The position numbers and the translations under genes were made by a program. Below the pieces are notes generated by a model. The model ran no database searches, was not told the origin of the DNA, and was given only the letters and a program-made list of their open reading frames with translations. A stretch of DNA of 64,000 nt from Vesta saturnalis (taxonomy: Eukaryota > Arthropoda > Insecta > Coleoptera > Lampyridae): contig JARFJB010000400.1 of assembly GCA_036346205.1 (NCBI GenBank), positions 2,922,501-2,986,500 of the forward strand, read 5' to 3'. The first letter of the stretch is position 1; each line of letters starts with the position of its first letter. Shown one piece after another: positions 46,780 to 58,907 of this stretch.

Positions 46780-49700
46780 AATCAGTCTGAACAATGCATC
46801 GTCTGTGTTCTCAGAATTTCAGAAGCTATGACTCAACAATGAATCGCCTTTGTTATCAGAGGTGTGGCCTTATAAGCATAGACTTTGAAGCGTTTCTTGA
46901 TTTCCCAGAATTGAGATGTATTTAGATGACAATCTATTTTTTAGAAATTATAACGGAATAATGGATCGTCTTTGTTCTCTCATGTGACCTTGAAAATTAT
47001 AAACATAGACTTTGAAGCGTTGGCTAAAATAATGGATCGCCTTTGTTCTTGATTTCTTAGAATCGAAGGGTATTTAGATAACAATCTATTTTTATAACTC
47101 GACCAGAACAATGAATCACTTTTGTTCATTTCTCATGTGACCTTGAAAATTGTAAGCATAGACTTTGAACAATGGACCCCCCTTTGTTCTTGATTTCCTA
47201 GAATTGAGGTGGGGTGGTAGCTGGATAACAATCTATTTTTAGGAATCAGAACGCTTATGTTCTCTCGTGTAACCTTGGGGGAAACGGTTACCTGTGTTGA
47301 GAAACAGCCATCTGTTTTGGAAAACGGACCCTCTGTTTTGGGAAACGGACCCCCTGTTTTGTGAAACGGGCCCCCTGTTTTAGGAAACATCTACCTGTTT
47401 AGACCACTTGAGTGTACTGTGGAGGCGTGACATTGCCCTTGAAGCATGCACCTCAGGGCTTGGTAGGTTTGTAATAAGTCTCGAACAATGTCTCAAAGTA
47501 GATCCTGATATGAAGACTTTTAAGGGAAGCTGAATGTATGGCTAGTATACAATATAATGAACCTATTAGGAAAGATGATGTGGACCACATTAAACGAGAA
47601 TCAGTTGAAGGAAATTGAATGTGAAAAACAAATAGTAAATAGATATGCTCCAGCAGAGGTATTACAAAAGTGACTATATCCCATAATACTTAAATCGATT
47701 TTTTATCTGTATATTGTGGTAGTCTTATAAAAAATATTTTACTTGTTAGATGACCTAATCAGTCTGAACAATGCATCGTCTTTGTTCTCGGAATTTTAGA
47801 AGCTACGACACAGCCAAAACAATGAATCGTATTTGTTCTTTTACCTTGCAAATTGTAAGCATAGACTTTGTACAATGGGCCCCCTTTATTCTTGATTTCC
47901 TAGAATTTGAGAATGACTCAACCAAAACAATGAATCGTCTTTGTTCTCTCATGTGGCCTTGTAAACGTAGACTTTGAAGCGTTGACAATGCATCGTCTTT
48001 GTTATTGATTTCCTAGAATTGAGATAACAATCTATTTCTAACTGAACAATGAATCGTCTTTGTTATCAGAGGTGTGACCTTATAAGCATAAACTTTAAAT
48101 CGTTGACAATGGTTCACTTTTATTCTTGAAAGAGATGTATTTACAATCTATTTTTATAAATCAACTAGAACAATAGATAGTCTCTGTTCTTTCATGTGGC
48201 CTTAAAAGCATAGACTTTGAACAATGCATCGCCTTTGTTATTGATTTCCTAGAATTGAGATAACAATCTATTTTTATAACTCAACCTGAACAATGGAATG
48301 TCTTTGTTCTTTAACCTTGAAAATTGTAAGCATAGACTTTGAACAATGGGCCTCCTTTTTGATTTCCTGGAATTGAGATGCGGAATCTATTTTCGACCTG
48401 AACATGGAGGAAACGGTTGCGAAACAGCTATCTGTTTTGGGAAACGGACCCCCTGTTTTAGGAAACGGCTACCTGTTTATAGGAAACGGTTACCTGTTTA
48501 TAGGAAACGGCTACCTGTTTAGGGGGAACGGCCACCTGTTTAGAGGGCGTGGCATTGAAACATGCACCTCAGGGCTCTTGATTTCCTAGAATTGAGATGA
48601 ATGGATCGTCTTTGTTATCAGAGGTGTGACCTTATAAGCATAAACTTTAAATCGTTGACAATGGATTGCCTTTGTTCTTGAAAGAGATGTATTTAGATAA
48701 CAATTTATTTCTAACTGAACAATGAATCGTCTTTGTTCATTTACCTTGAAAATTATAAGCATAGACTTTGTACAATACATCGTCTTTGTTCATGATTTCT
48801 CAGAATTGAGATAATAATTTATTTCTACCAGAAGAATGAATCGTCTTTATTCATTTCTCATGTGACCTTGAAAGCATAGACTTTGAACAATGGGCCCCCT
48901 TTGTTATTGATTTCCTAGAATTGAGATAACAATTTATTTTTATAACTCGACCAGAAGAATGAATCGCTTTTCTACCAGAAGAATGAATCGTCTTTATTCA
49001 TTTCTCATGTGACCTTGAAAGCATAGACTTTGAACAATGGGCCCCCTTTGTTATTGATTTCCTAGAATTGAGATAACAATTTATTTTTATAACTCGACCA
49101 GAAGAATGAATCGCTTTTCTACCAGAAGAATGAATCGTCTTTATTCATTTCTCATGTGACCTTGAAAGCATAGACTTTGAACAATGGGCCCCCTTTGTTA
49201 TTGATTTCCTAGAATTGAGATAACAATTTATTTTTATAACTCGACCAGAAGAATCGCTTTTGTTCTTTCACCTTGAAAATTGTAAACATAGACTTTGAAC
49301 AATGCATCGCCTTTTTGATTTCCTAGAATTGAGATAACAATCTATTTCTAACTGAACAATAGATAGTCTTTGTTCTTTCATGTGGCCTTGAAAGCATAGA
49401 CTTTGAACAATGGGCCCCCCTTTGTTATTGATTTCCTAGAATTGAGATAACAATTTATTTTTATAACTCGACCAGAAGAATGAATCGCTTTTCTACCAGA
49501 AGAATGAATCGTCTTTATTCATTTCTCATGTGACCTTGAAAGCATAGACTTTGAACAATGGGCCCCCTTTGTTATTGATTTCCTAGAATTGAGATAACAA
49601 TTTATTTTTATAACTCGACCAGAAGAATGAATCGCTTTTGTTCTTTCACCTTGAAAATTGTAAACATAGACTTTGAACAATGCATCGCCTTTTTGATTTC

Positions 49701-49830
49701 CTAGAATTGAGATAACAATCTATTTCTAACTGAACAATAGATAGTCTTTGTTCTTTCATGTGGCCTTGAAAGCATAGACTTTGAACAATGGGCCCCCTTC
49801 TTGATTTGAATAGGGCGTGGCCTTGAAACA
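46780..49830. repeat. FB-C right arm: sub-repeat array with extra tandem units
   Basis: Inverted counterpart of the left-arm array. At 48,823-49,260 a unit of about 147 bases starting 'ttctaccagaagaatgaatcg' is present in tandem. A larger period of about 373 bases repeats 49,255-49,627 at 49,628-49,800. The left arm has only two such units (36,170-36,450). The 23-base 'ggaaacggctacctgttt' blocks recur at 47,275-47,400 and 48,405-48,545. Confidence 0.9.
47488..47675 (+). pseudogene. Degenerate copy of the 80-residue ORF (outer, right arm)
   Basis: Mirror of 37,600-37,786; shares deletions with it, so these losses preceded the arm duplication or were shared by conversion. Confidence 0.7.
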
Positions 49831-50061
49831 TGCTTAGACTTGCTTGAGACCTTCAGGACTATAATGACCTTGAAGCGGGGACCTCGAAGAGGCAGGGCAC
49901 ATAACCTTGAAGAGAGTTACACACCTGTGGTCTACCCCTTGAAATAGGCAATGTTACCAACCTTGAAATCTAGTAACTTTTCTGGTGACTTTTTCCTAGA
50001 TCTGGTGACAAATCTAGTGACAAAAGTGAGTCAGAAGTGCCATAGCTATACTACTTCCATT

Positions 50062-51189
50062 GCAGTTATCTTGGCAACCGCTTACCTTAGTGGACTTTCA
50101 CGACGCCTAGTGCGGTTTGATCGTGTAAAAAAACTAGCCAATTGTATAACATCATTCGGCTGACCGTTTACACCAGTGGAAATTGTGTAGCTTATATTGT
50201 AAATATAGTTGTTTCTACGGAACTATTTGATTATTTGCATGAGTTATCTAAAGTATTACATTTTGGTTAATCGAACCAATTCTACTTATTTATGTATTCC
50301 ATATTTATATTTTATGCCTATAACTTGTATTCAATTACTATACAACATTATGTACTTGTTTGGTTTTAACTGTCACTTTAGATTTACAACATACAACTGT
50401 GGCTCTTGTATCACTCAATTAGTAAACTGTTGTCGGTGACTCAAATTCAATTGTCGTGATTGAGGTTTTCGTATAAAAAAACTTGAATCTCTATTCTGTT
50501 TTATGCCTGCATAGGTATTTATTTTTCATTTAAGGTAGAGAACTTGTGCCACGAGCATTTTTTTATCGTTGGCCTCGAATACAGACAATGCACAGTTATT
50601 TTCAAAATTTTGTTTGGCCATCATATTTTAAGTTATGCTTATGACATTGAACATCTGCGTGTCAAACGGCTCTAATATGTATGATGTTTGAGGTAAAATT
50701 ACTTTTTAGTTATGCTAATAGTTTTGCCCTTGAGTTAAACGGACTAGGAATTTTAGTTTAACTTGCAATTATTACGTGGGTAAACTGTAAAGTTTACTTT
50801 GTTTATCTCGTTTTCTAAATTAATATTCGTGATGGCATGCTGTGCGTTTCAGTTAATATGTGAATCTTACAGTTTACATTAATTTGTTTGTTATTGAATA
50901 AACCAATAATCTTTGCTAAAGTCTCCCAGCCACAATCGTTCTACGATATTGTAATGGTTTTAAGTTTAAGTTTAAAAAATGGACAAAGCTTTAAACTGTC
51001 CGTCTGGATGTGAGGATCCTAATTTGGTTCTAATAGGTTCAACAGAAAGGAGTTTTTTCATTTCAAAGAAGAATGTAAACTCTAACATGAGAAACGTGTC
51101 TTCCAAGGTTTCTGATCGAGATCGCCCCTGCAAATAATCAACCTTTAACTTTCGTGGTAATCAACTTTTCGTTTTGACGAAAGAAAACG
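50062..51189. other. Right flank of FB-C, nothing recognised
   Basis: AT-rich. 'gcagttatcttggcaacc' just outside the element continues the 'atctccatt' of the left flank. Together they resemble 24,136-24,175, so FB-C may have landed in a diverged repeat of that type. Confidence 0.4.
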
Positions 51190-51440
51190 GATTCGTGTTA
51201 ACATCGATCCCTGTAGAACGCCAACACGTATTGAAAGAGGTAAATATAAAGGCTTGGAAATGGTTTTGCATTGTTATACCTTACTAGCACTTTCTGACGT
51301 CTACCTGAAAGGTAAGATGAAAACCAATTAGACTTATGCTGTAAAAATTTATCTTTTCTATCAATGCAGTGTGATTTACGCAGTTAAAAGCCTTAGTTGG
51401 GTCGCAAAAGACTCCAATAGTACGATTTTTTAAATGACGA
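51190..51440 (-). pseudogene. Non-LTR reverse transcriptase fragment
   Basis: Minus-strand pieces GVFCDPTKAFNCVNHTALIEKI (catalytic Asp block, usually FxDLTKAFDCVxH) and, in another frame, VRYNNAKPFPSL with LSIRVGVLQGSML (usually RVGVPQGSxLGP). Typical of jockey-like/CR1-like reverse transcriptases. Stops and shifts between; no YADD block seen. Confidence 0.7.
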
Positions 51441-51765
51441 AGAGACTAACAAAAAAATGAATTGCGGTTGAGGTGAGTGGAAACCGTGTTGCTTTGAAAT
51501 GACATATTACGTTTATTGAGATGACTGTTAAACTAATTGAACATAGCCTACTCGAAAACTACAGTGGATAATATAATTGAACTCTTTGTTACATGGAAGT
51601 AAAAATATGATTCTGACACATATCTTTCTGCCGATTTCAATCTTGTTTTTAGAACTTTTCCATCACGAAAGGTTTTTGAGTCATTTTTAAAACAGACAAA
51701 TATGTTATATTCCTACTTGACCACATATATTACACAAACTTGTTTATTTACATTTGCGAGGCGTG
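51441..51765. other. Intergenic, nothing recognised
   Basis: Short AT-rich gap before FB-E. Confidence 0.4.
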
Positions 51766-54348
51766 AGTAGAATGCGGCCAGGCGCGTGCAATGACGCCAT
51801 AAGGGGTGGGTGTGAGAATGGGGTCGGCTTTTTTTCCGGCGCCATTTTCGACCCCTTAATGGCAGTCCACCCCCTGGAGGGTAAGCAAATGTGCAAGCAT
51901 ATAGCTTTATGATTGAAGATCCTAAGGTTATGCCACACCCCTTTCAGATGATTGGTTGTACGTGCGCATACATCCCCAGATCGTGCGTTCTGAGTGGCGG
52001 GCCTGAGAGCAGGCCACGCCCGCTGGCTTTTAGACTCCGTCCAACCTGTGTTCTTATTGGACGCCTAAGGTCCAAATCAATTAATCAAACCAACCAAATC
52101 GATTAAGCAGATCAATCTCAATCAAATCAATTAATGAATCAGATTAATTTCAGTCACATGGGTTAGAATCGCCCTAACTAGGCTATGGTTAGTGCGACCC
52201 CCACGCCTAGACTTCCGAAGATAACCGATCCTATCCGAACATTTCCGAGTGTTTGCACCCATTCCTCCAATATAAATTAGTTATAATTTGAATTTGATTC
52301 TTACCTATATGAAGTTTTAAGTAGTATTCTAATAAGTAGCCGGCATACTTAAATCTAAGGCCCTTTTTTGACAGATAAGACAGACCTTGTATGTAAAGTA
52401 GTATACTAACCTGATTTCAAGCTTGGTTATATTTGTTATTATATAGGCGTTTTTACTAATTTAACTATAAAACGTATTTTTATGGCTGTACGCAAAACTC
52501 GACAATCGTTCCACACGTTAATTTGTGTGATATTATTATATCCGTACAATGATAATGATGAACATTGGGTGAAACAAACTCGTTGTCCTATAGCTGTTAG
52601 GACGAAATCTGTATTAGCTTCAAATCGCAGGTGTATTATCAAAAATGAAAGTTGGCTTGCTTATTTGTCCCCAAGCATTTTTTTCCATTTTCAATACGGC
52701 TTAGGACGTTCAGGCTTGTTTATAAATCCAAGGCCCTTTTTAATAGACTTGTTTCCGATAAGACAGATCTTGCATGTAGAATATTTTAATTATAACACCT
52801 TACGCAATGTGTTTATTCACTTACATCACACTTCTAACTAACTAATTTAGCTTGCGATAGCTAATGCCCTGATATTCTTTATTTCAAATCCAAATCTCAG
52901 TTGAATTATCAAAATTAGAAATGAAAGTCGGCTTGCTTATTTTTCCCCTGTCATTTTTTTCCATTTTCAATAACGAGTTAGAACGTTCAGGCTTGTTTAT
53001 AAATCTAAGGCCCTTTTTGACAGAGATGTTTCAGCTAAGACAGATCTTGTATGTAAAATATTTTAATTATAACACCTTACGCAATGTATTTATTCACTTA
53101 CATCACACTTCTGACTTACTAATTTGGCTTGCGATTGCTAATGCCTTGATATTTTTATTTCAAATCGCACAACAAGTAATACAGGGTCATTTCAAACATT
53201 TCATACATTATGATACATGAATTTTCCGGTTTTAAAAATAAAAACGATTTTATAATTGCTATGTTATGTGATGATGATGAGATTGGCTTAATAAATAAAA
53301 TAATTTTTGATTCGTGGTACTTGAGATTGATTTGATTGATTAATTAATTATTCGATTTGGGTGTTACTTTTAATTAAGATTCATAGTGAATAAGGGCGAA
53401 GCCTCAAGGGCAAGTTCCAGATTCCCGCCAAGGGATCACGACAAAGGGGGGCGAAGACCCTAATACTAGTTCCTATACCTGTCTTATGAGATAGTATGAA
53501 GCTGCAAGTTTTTCAAGTCTCACCACCATCGTATACAACAATTTAATAAAGAAGATTAAAGATGTTTAATCAGTTCTTTAGCCCCAATAGGTACCAATTT
53601 AATATTCGTCGAGAAAATCATATTTATATTGATCATGTTATGTAATGAGGCGATTAATAAATAAATCAATGTTTGTTTTGTGATACCAGGTTCGGTTATT
53701 ATTATTTTGATTTAACTGGTTTGGTTAATTGATTTCAAAAATACCCGACAGTGCCACGAGACAGATCCCATTATTAGGATACTATTTCAAATTTACCTCT
53801 ATAATAAATAAGGGAACTCGAGCGAAGCCCCGAGAGTAAGTTCCGGAGCCCTGTCTTACGAGATAAACCCCATTATTAGAATGCGATTTCAGATTTCCCA
53901 CTATAATACACAAGGGAGACCGACCGAAGTTCCGAGAGCACGTGCCGTGAGATAGAGTCGGACGCCAATTAGAATACCATTTTCAACCACTAGATACGGA
54001 CATTGTTCATCTTAAAATGACATACATCCTCGCACGAAGCCCTGCGATTCCAAAAATGACCGACACCCTTGCACGAAGTTCCGACGCTCGATGTCCTACA
54101 CTGACACAACAATGGCCTCCGAAAACGGCTAACACCCTCGCACGAAGTTCTCACGACGACACCCGCACCTATGCACGATGTCCTACGATGACACAAAAAT
54201 GGCCGACACCCTTCGGCAGTTGCACGAAGTTCAGACGCAACCGCAAGGCGTCGCGACGCCGGGCATCGTTGTCCCTCGAGTCACTCCATTCTACTATGAC
54301 GTTGTTCACAAAAGAATCTTCTAACTCAACCGGCACTACACCGCTACT
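51766..54348. mobile_element. FB-E: probable foldback-family element, boundaries uncertain
   Basis: Possible ends AGTAGAATGCGGCC (51,766) and, on the minus strand, AGTAGCGGTGTAGT (54,348). Inside are modules shared with FB-B: 'caatcaattaatcaaa' style stretches (52,070-52,145 against 53,315-53,345 and 53,700-53,735). A 'gacccta...tcctgtcttaygag' block repeats in 53,440-53,960, and GGCGCCATTTTC-like boxes sit near the left end. No 6-base duplication is visible at the proposed ends, and the arms are only weakly complementary. It could be a degenerate or rearranged member. Confidence 0.4.
52621..53220 (+). repeat. 270-bp tandem repeat in the FB-E centre
   Basis: Units start at 52,621, 52,891 and (partial) 53,161 with 'caaatc(g/t)cag', a period of 270 bases. 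A more diverged unit precedes at about 52,345. Open frames of 119 and 99 codons (52,482-52,841; 52,921-53,220) come from neighbouring units and are hydrophobic and low-information, so they are not called as genes. Confidence 0.85.
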
Positions 54349-54419
54349 GTCCATGTAAAATTAAATTAGTTGCTTTGAAAACAGTGACAAATAATATGGA
54401 ATCAACATATAAAAGTGTA

Positions 54420-56226
54420 CCAGGGGTCCGCGCGAAAGCTTTAAATGGAATTATATCTGGTGTTTTAAAAGATATCGACTTGAAATTTTGAAATATTATT
54501 AAGCAAGTAGAGGGAAAATTAATAGTATATGAGATACCACCGCAACGTGATATTCGCCGCCCTCAGCCCCCCACGGTCCAACAATTTAAACGACCCCTGT
54601 ATTTTTACATATTCTGAAAGAGCATAGTTTTTTAAGTATCTGAAAATGACTTAATTACATAATGAAATTTGTAAGATACTTACAACTAAAGGTTCATGTA
54701 TCTGATGTTAAGGCAAAGAACTGGTAAACTTCGACAATATGCAAATGTCGAAATAATTAAGTCAGATAGTAACAAAAAATCTAATTATTTTAATTAAATC
54801 AAATATTCAAAACGTGCACCGTTTATATTTAAGCAATAATACAGTTTATTCTCGAAAGCGTTCCGAATATTTTCAAAGACTTGTGTTGTTAAATTTCTAC
54901 ATTCCACTATGATTCTATTACGCAAATCATCAAAGGATTGAGGTGGTGTCCTGTAAACAACAGACTTCAAATGTCCTCATAAAAAGAAATCCAGTGGAGT
55001 CAAGTCTGGAGAGCGAGCTGGCCATTCATAGACCCTTACGACCTATGGATTGTCCTGGAAAAACCATATCCAACTATTCCCTTACTTCTAAACAGTAATG
55101 AGGGGAGCTCCATCTTGTTGAAAGTAATGATGATAGGATGTATTAATTCTTTCAAAAACTCTAGAAATCTAGGTCCAGTTAAGGTTTCCTGGTAAAAAAT
55201 TGGACCAATTATTTGGTTATTAAGAATTCCAGCCCTTGCGTTTAGCCTTCTCGGAAAACGTGGGGATTAACATAGCTCCAATATCGCCAATTGTGTCTAT
55301 TCATTAAACCATTTAATAAAAATCCACTTTCGTCACTGAAGCAAATATTTCTATTTTGCAAAATCATGCCTATCATAGTTTCACAAAATTGGACTCTTCT
55401 ATCGAAGTCATCGTCACCCAACTCTTGATGTACCCGTGTTTTATAAGGGTGCATTTTATTTACTTTTGATATTTTGTGGCACGTTGATTTTGCCACTCCC
55501 AAAGTTTCTGATAATTTTCTAACTGAAAGCTGTGGGTTAAAGTTTACGCGACCAAGAACTGTTACTTGCTCGTGCACCACGATTATTCTTATCACGTTTT
55601 TTATTATTTACCGATCCAGTTTGAAAAAAATTGTGTATTAGATTTCTTACATAAACAGCAGATACGTTTTTGTTGGGATGGTGTTGGTTAAATAATGTTG
55701 CCGTCCGCAAATAGTTTCTGTTTGCGCTCCCATATAAAACTACAATTGCAGTTCTTTCTTTCAAACTGTAAACCATTTGTCTTAAAGTCTATTAGCTATT
55801 TAATTTAGACCAAGTCAAAATATTTCGAAAACGTTTGTACTAACGAGTAAACAGAAGTGACACAAGCGATATTATTTGACACGCTGCTTTCATGGCTTGC
55901 TATTAATTTTTGCTTTCGATATTAAATATCTAGTGTCTGAACCATTAGCAGTAAAATATCTTACAAATTCCATTACGTAATTAAGTCATTTTTTCACATA
56001 GAGATACTAAAAAACTACGCTCTTTCAGAATATATCAAAGAAGTATAGGGTGCCATTTAAATTTTTGAACCTGAGGTGGCTGGGGGCGGTGACTGTAACG
56101 TTGGTGTGGTATCTCACATACTATTAATTTTACCTCTACTTTCTTATTGACATTCTAAAATTTCAAGTCGATATCTTTTAAAACACCAAATATAATTCCA
56201 TTTAAAGTTTTCGCGCGGACCCCTGG
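54420..56226 (-). mobile_element. Mariner-like element MLE-5
   Basis: 1.8 kb with inverted ends CCAGGGGTCCGCGCGAAA (54,420 inward; 56,226 inward on the minus strand) and similarity extending about 270 bases. TA lies at the left edge; the right edge now runs into the tail of the jockey element. The transposase is on the minus strand. Confidence 0.85.
54850..55776 (-). pseudogene. IS630/Tc1/mariner-type transposase of MLE-5 (broken)
   Basis: N-terminus MVYSLKERTAIVVLYGSANR with ATLFNQHHPNKNVS and TGSVNNKKR (helix-turn-helix region). A frame change follows, then 55,595-55,242 with VNFNPQLSVRKLSETLGVAK, MHPYKTRVHQELGDDDFDRR and ICFSDESGFLLNG (first catalytic Asp), and YWSYVNPHVFREG before the stop. 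Downstream the protein decays (FNKMELPSLL in place of the QQDGAPPH type block), so second and third catalytic residues are not clearly kept. Confidence 0.8.
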
Positions 56227-56725
56227 CATTCAAATTCAAATTCAAAACAGTTTATTCAATTATGGTACAATAATGGATTAGGAACATTAGCAATTTCAGT
56301 CGGCTGCTCAGGCGAGGTAGCCTCTTCAGCCGGTTGATTACAAGTTTTTTTGTGATATAATTACATTTCATTTTGTATGTTTACAACGTGTTATATTATA
56401 TTGTAAAAAAAAGAAAAAAAAAGATACAATTGGTTGAATATTAACTTTACTTAAGTGAGTAGTATTTTATTATTCATTGTGGGCGGGGCTGTGGGTGGGT
56501 GGCATGATGTTTCCTTGGGAGCATGTAGGCGGTTGGTCCCTCGGAGCATCTACGGAACTGCGGATCCGGGATGGACGTCGGCGAAGCTGCTGCATCAGGT
56601 ACCTGCAATATAATGAAATATGTATGAGCATTTGATAAATTATTGGGGATTGTTAGTAGGTAGTGTTTAGTGGTTAGCGTTGTAGATTTTGTTAGTGTTT
56701 TGTTTGTTAAATGAATGTGTGTTAG

Positions 56726-58897
56726 TTATCGTATAGCGAGTGGTGTAGATTGTATGAGTTCATCGATGTCCTGAGGAGGGTCGTCTAGGAGTTGGGTTAG
56801 GACGGCTAGGGGGAATTTGAACTTAATTTTAGGTTTGTGGTACAGGCGTCTATCTCTTGGAGGATTTTTGAATGGAGTGAGAAGGATTTCTCTCGTATCT
56901 TCATTGTCACCGACCACTCGGCGATAAGTGAATTGTTTTTGGAGTGTTTCAAGTCTTTGCGTAATTGGTGTTATTTGTGCGTGGTCAATTGTGAGTGCAC
57001 ATGGATAATTGTAATGTAATCTATGTATTTTGCGTAAAATTCGGCGTTCACTGGATGCGAGAGATTGTAATTGTTGGCGTTTAAGGATTGCGTACAATGG
57101 AGCCCTGTAATCGACGATTGGACGAATAAATGTTTTATATGTGTGTTGGAGGGTATCGGGCTTACAACCTCGTAGTCGATCCCGTAGGGCGCTTAGTAGA
57201 GTTGAACGTCCGCGTATCTTGTTAACGACATCGCGCACGTCAGAGTTCCAATTTAACGTTCTGTGAAATCAGACCCCCAGGTACACGACCTCGTCTGAAA
57301 GACGCAGCCGCTCACCTAGTAGAAGGATGTTGACAGTATCGGAGGATTGTAGCACGTTATGACAATAATCGGGATGTCTGAAAAGTATTAATTGAGTCTT
57401 CGTGGCGTTGATGGTAATTCTCCATCGGTTAGCCCATTGTGTGAACGCATTGATTTGGTTCATAATTGAGGGGGAGGTCGTCGCGCTTTCAAGGTTAGCT
57501 GCCCAGAAGGCAGTATCGTCAGCGAAGAACGCGACTGAAATATGGGGGACAACTGGTCTAGGGGTATTGGAACAATATGTGAGGTAAAGAAAAGGGGCCA
57601 GGGACGAACCTTGCCGAACTCCTGCTAGGGGTACCAAGGATTGAGGTAGACTCGACCCCACTCTCACCATCACCAATCGGTTAGATAAGTAGGTGTATAT
57701 TAGTCTGGTAAAGTGATCGGGGATTCTTAAAGAGCGGATTTTGTGGATTAGCCCCGCGTGCCAAACTCTATCAAACGCTTCTTTGATATGCAGAAATATG
57801 GGAAGTGAGCATTGTTTCAGGTTAAGGGCTTCAGTGGTGTCGGTGAGCAGCTTGAGAAGAGGGTCTTGGGTGGATCTCGATGGCATAAAACCAAATTGGT
57901 TGGGGGGTAGGAAGTTATTATTTTCGAGAAAGTCTCTTAGTCTACGTGTTAATATTTGTTCGAGGCATTTGCCTAGAACGTTTAGTGGCGAAATGGGGCG
58001 GTAAGAAGAGGGTAGCTTAAGGTCAGTTCGGGGTTTGGGTATCATTATGACCGTAGAAGATTTCCATGCTAATGGAAAGTATCCCATGGAGAGGAATTTG
58101 TTGCAAATGGTGGCTAAAAGGTTGATGGCTAGGGGAGGGAGCTGTCGAAGGATGGCACGGTTAAGACCGCCCTGGCCGGAGGCATTATTTTTACCCCTCT
58201 TTAGGGTGTTCAATATTAGATCGGATTGAATGGGACTCAGGAGGGGATCGTTTTCTAGGAGGTGGTATTCAGGTAGTGGAGTGGCTTGGGGTATTTCCAG
58301 GTCATTTTCGAGTCGCGCTTCTAGTTCTACGTCAAAATGAGGTAAATATAGGGACGGAAAGGTGTCTTGAAGGTGGATATTGAAAAAATTGGCTTTTGCT
58401 TAGTCAGTAGCATAAAGCGTACCGTGGGCATCCTGGAGATGCGATTTGGGGTGATTCCTAAGGCGGGTTATTCTGCGAAATGTGTTCCAGAATTTCTTGC
58501 CGTCACGGTAGTCGAGGGACGAGGTAACTCGTGTCTATTTTTCTTCGATGAAAATGTTTGTTTCTCTACCGATGAGGGCATTAAGGCGGTTATACTCTGT
58601 TTTAAGGATTGGGTCTCTATGTTTAAGGAATCTTCGGAAAAATTTTCTGTTTTCTTTTATTAAAATGATGATGTGGGGTGGAAGCGGTCTGCGGAATATG
58701 TCTATAGTTTTATTAGGGATAGAGACGTTAATGGTATGATTAATCACCGAAGAAAGGTCTGTGATAGCGTTGTCCATATCTAAGGGAGAGGTTAGGGTGA
58801 GGTTAGCGAAGTGACCGGTAACGTGCCTGGAGAACACGCCCCAGTCCGCGTCTTTAAAGTTGCGCCGAGTTATGATAGTAGGGGGCGGGACCGGCAT
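56726..58897 (-). pseudogene. Jockey-type reverse transcriptase (ORF2), frameshifted
   Basis: The reverse transcriptase copies the element RNA at the target site. The best part (58,213-57,269, 314 codons) has PKPRTDLKLPSSYRPISPLN, LEQILTRRLRDFL, NQFGFMPSRSTQDPL, LHIKEAFDRVWHAGL (Asp replaced by His before IKEAFD), LAGVRQGSSLAPFLY and VAFFADDTAFW with the FADD catalytic pair. WRITINATKTQLILF and LGV before a stop follow. A second frame (57,238-56,726) holds the thumb and C-terminal part, with TLLSALRDRLRGCKPD, TFIRPIVDYRAPLYA and SERRILRKIHRL. The N-terminal linker is at 58,897-58,535. At least two frameshifts. Confidence 0.85.
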
Positions 58898-58907
58898 AGA
58901 ACAGAGT

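Larger units (their letters stand above)
35740..50055. mobile_element. FB-C: 14.3-kb foldback element with target duplication
   Basis: Left arm 35,740-41,380 (5.6 kb) and right arm 42,749-50,055 (7.3 kb) are inverted copies along their length, separated by about 1.4 kb. Ends read AGTAGTATAGCTATGGCAC on both sides, inward. TCCATT at 35,734-35,739 and 50,056-50,061 is a perfect 6-base target duplication touching both ends. The outer 4 kb of each arm is an array of short sub-repeats; the inner 1.4 kb is single-copy and almost identical between arms. Right-arm-only tandem expansions and about 1.2 kb of extra DNA explain the length difference. No transposase, integrase or polymerase is visible. 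Six-base duplications and AG ends are known for Polinton/Maverick elements; the relation is inferred. Confidence 0.9.

Noticed and set aside
48823..49640. Regularly spaced direct repeats that could suggest a CRISPR-like array
   Set aside because: Units are 147-base whole-unit tandem duplications with similar spacers in a eukaryotic foldback arm; no unique spacers.
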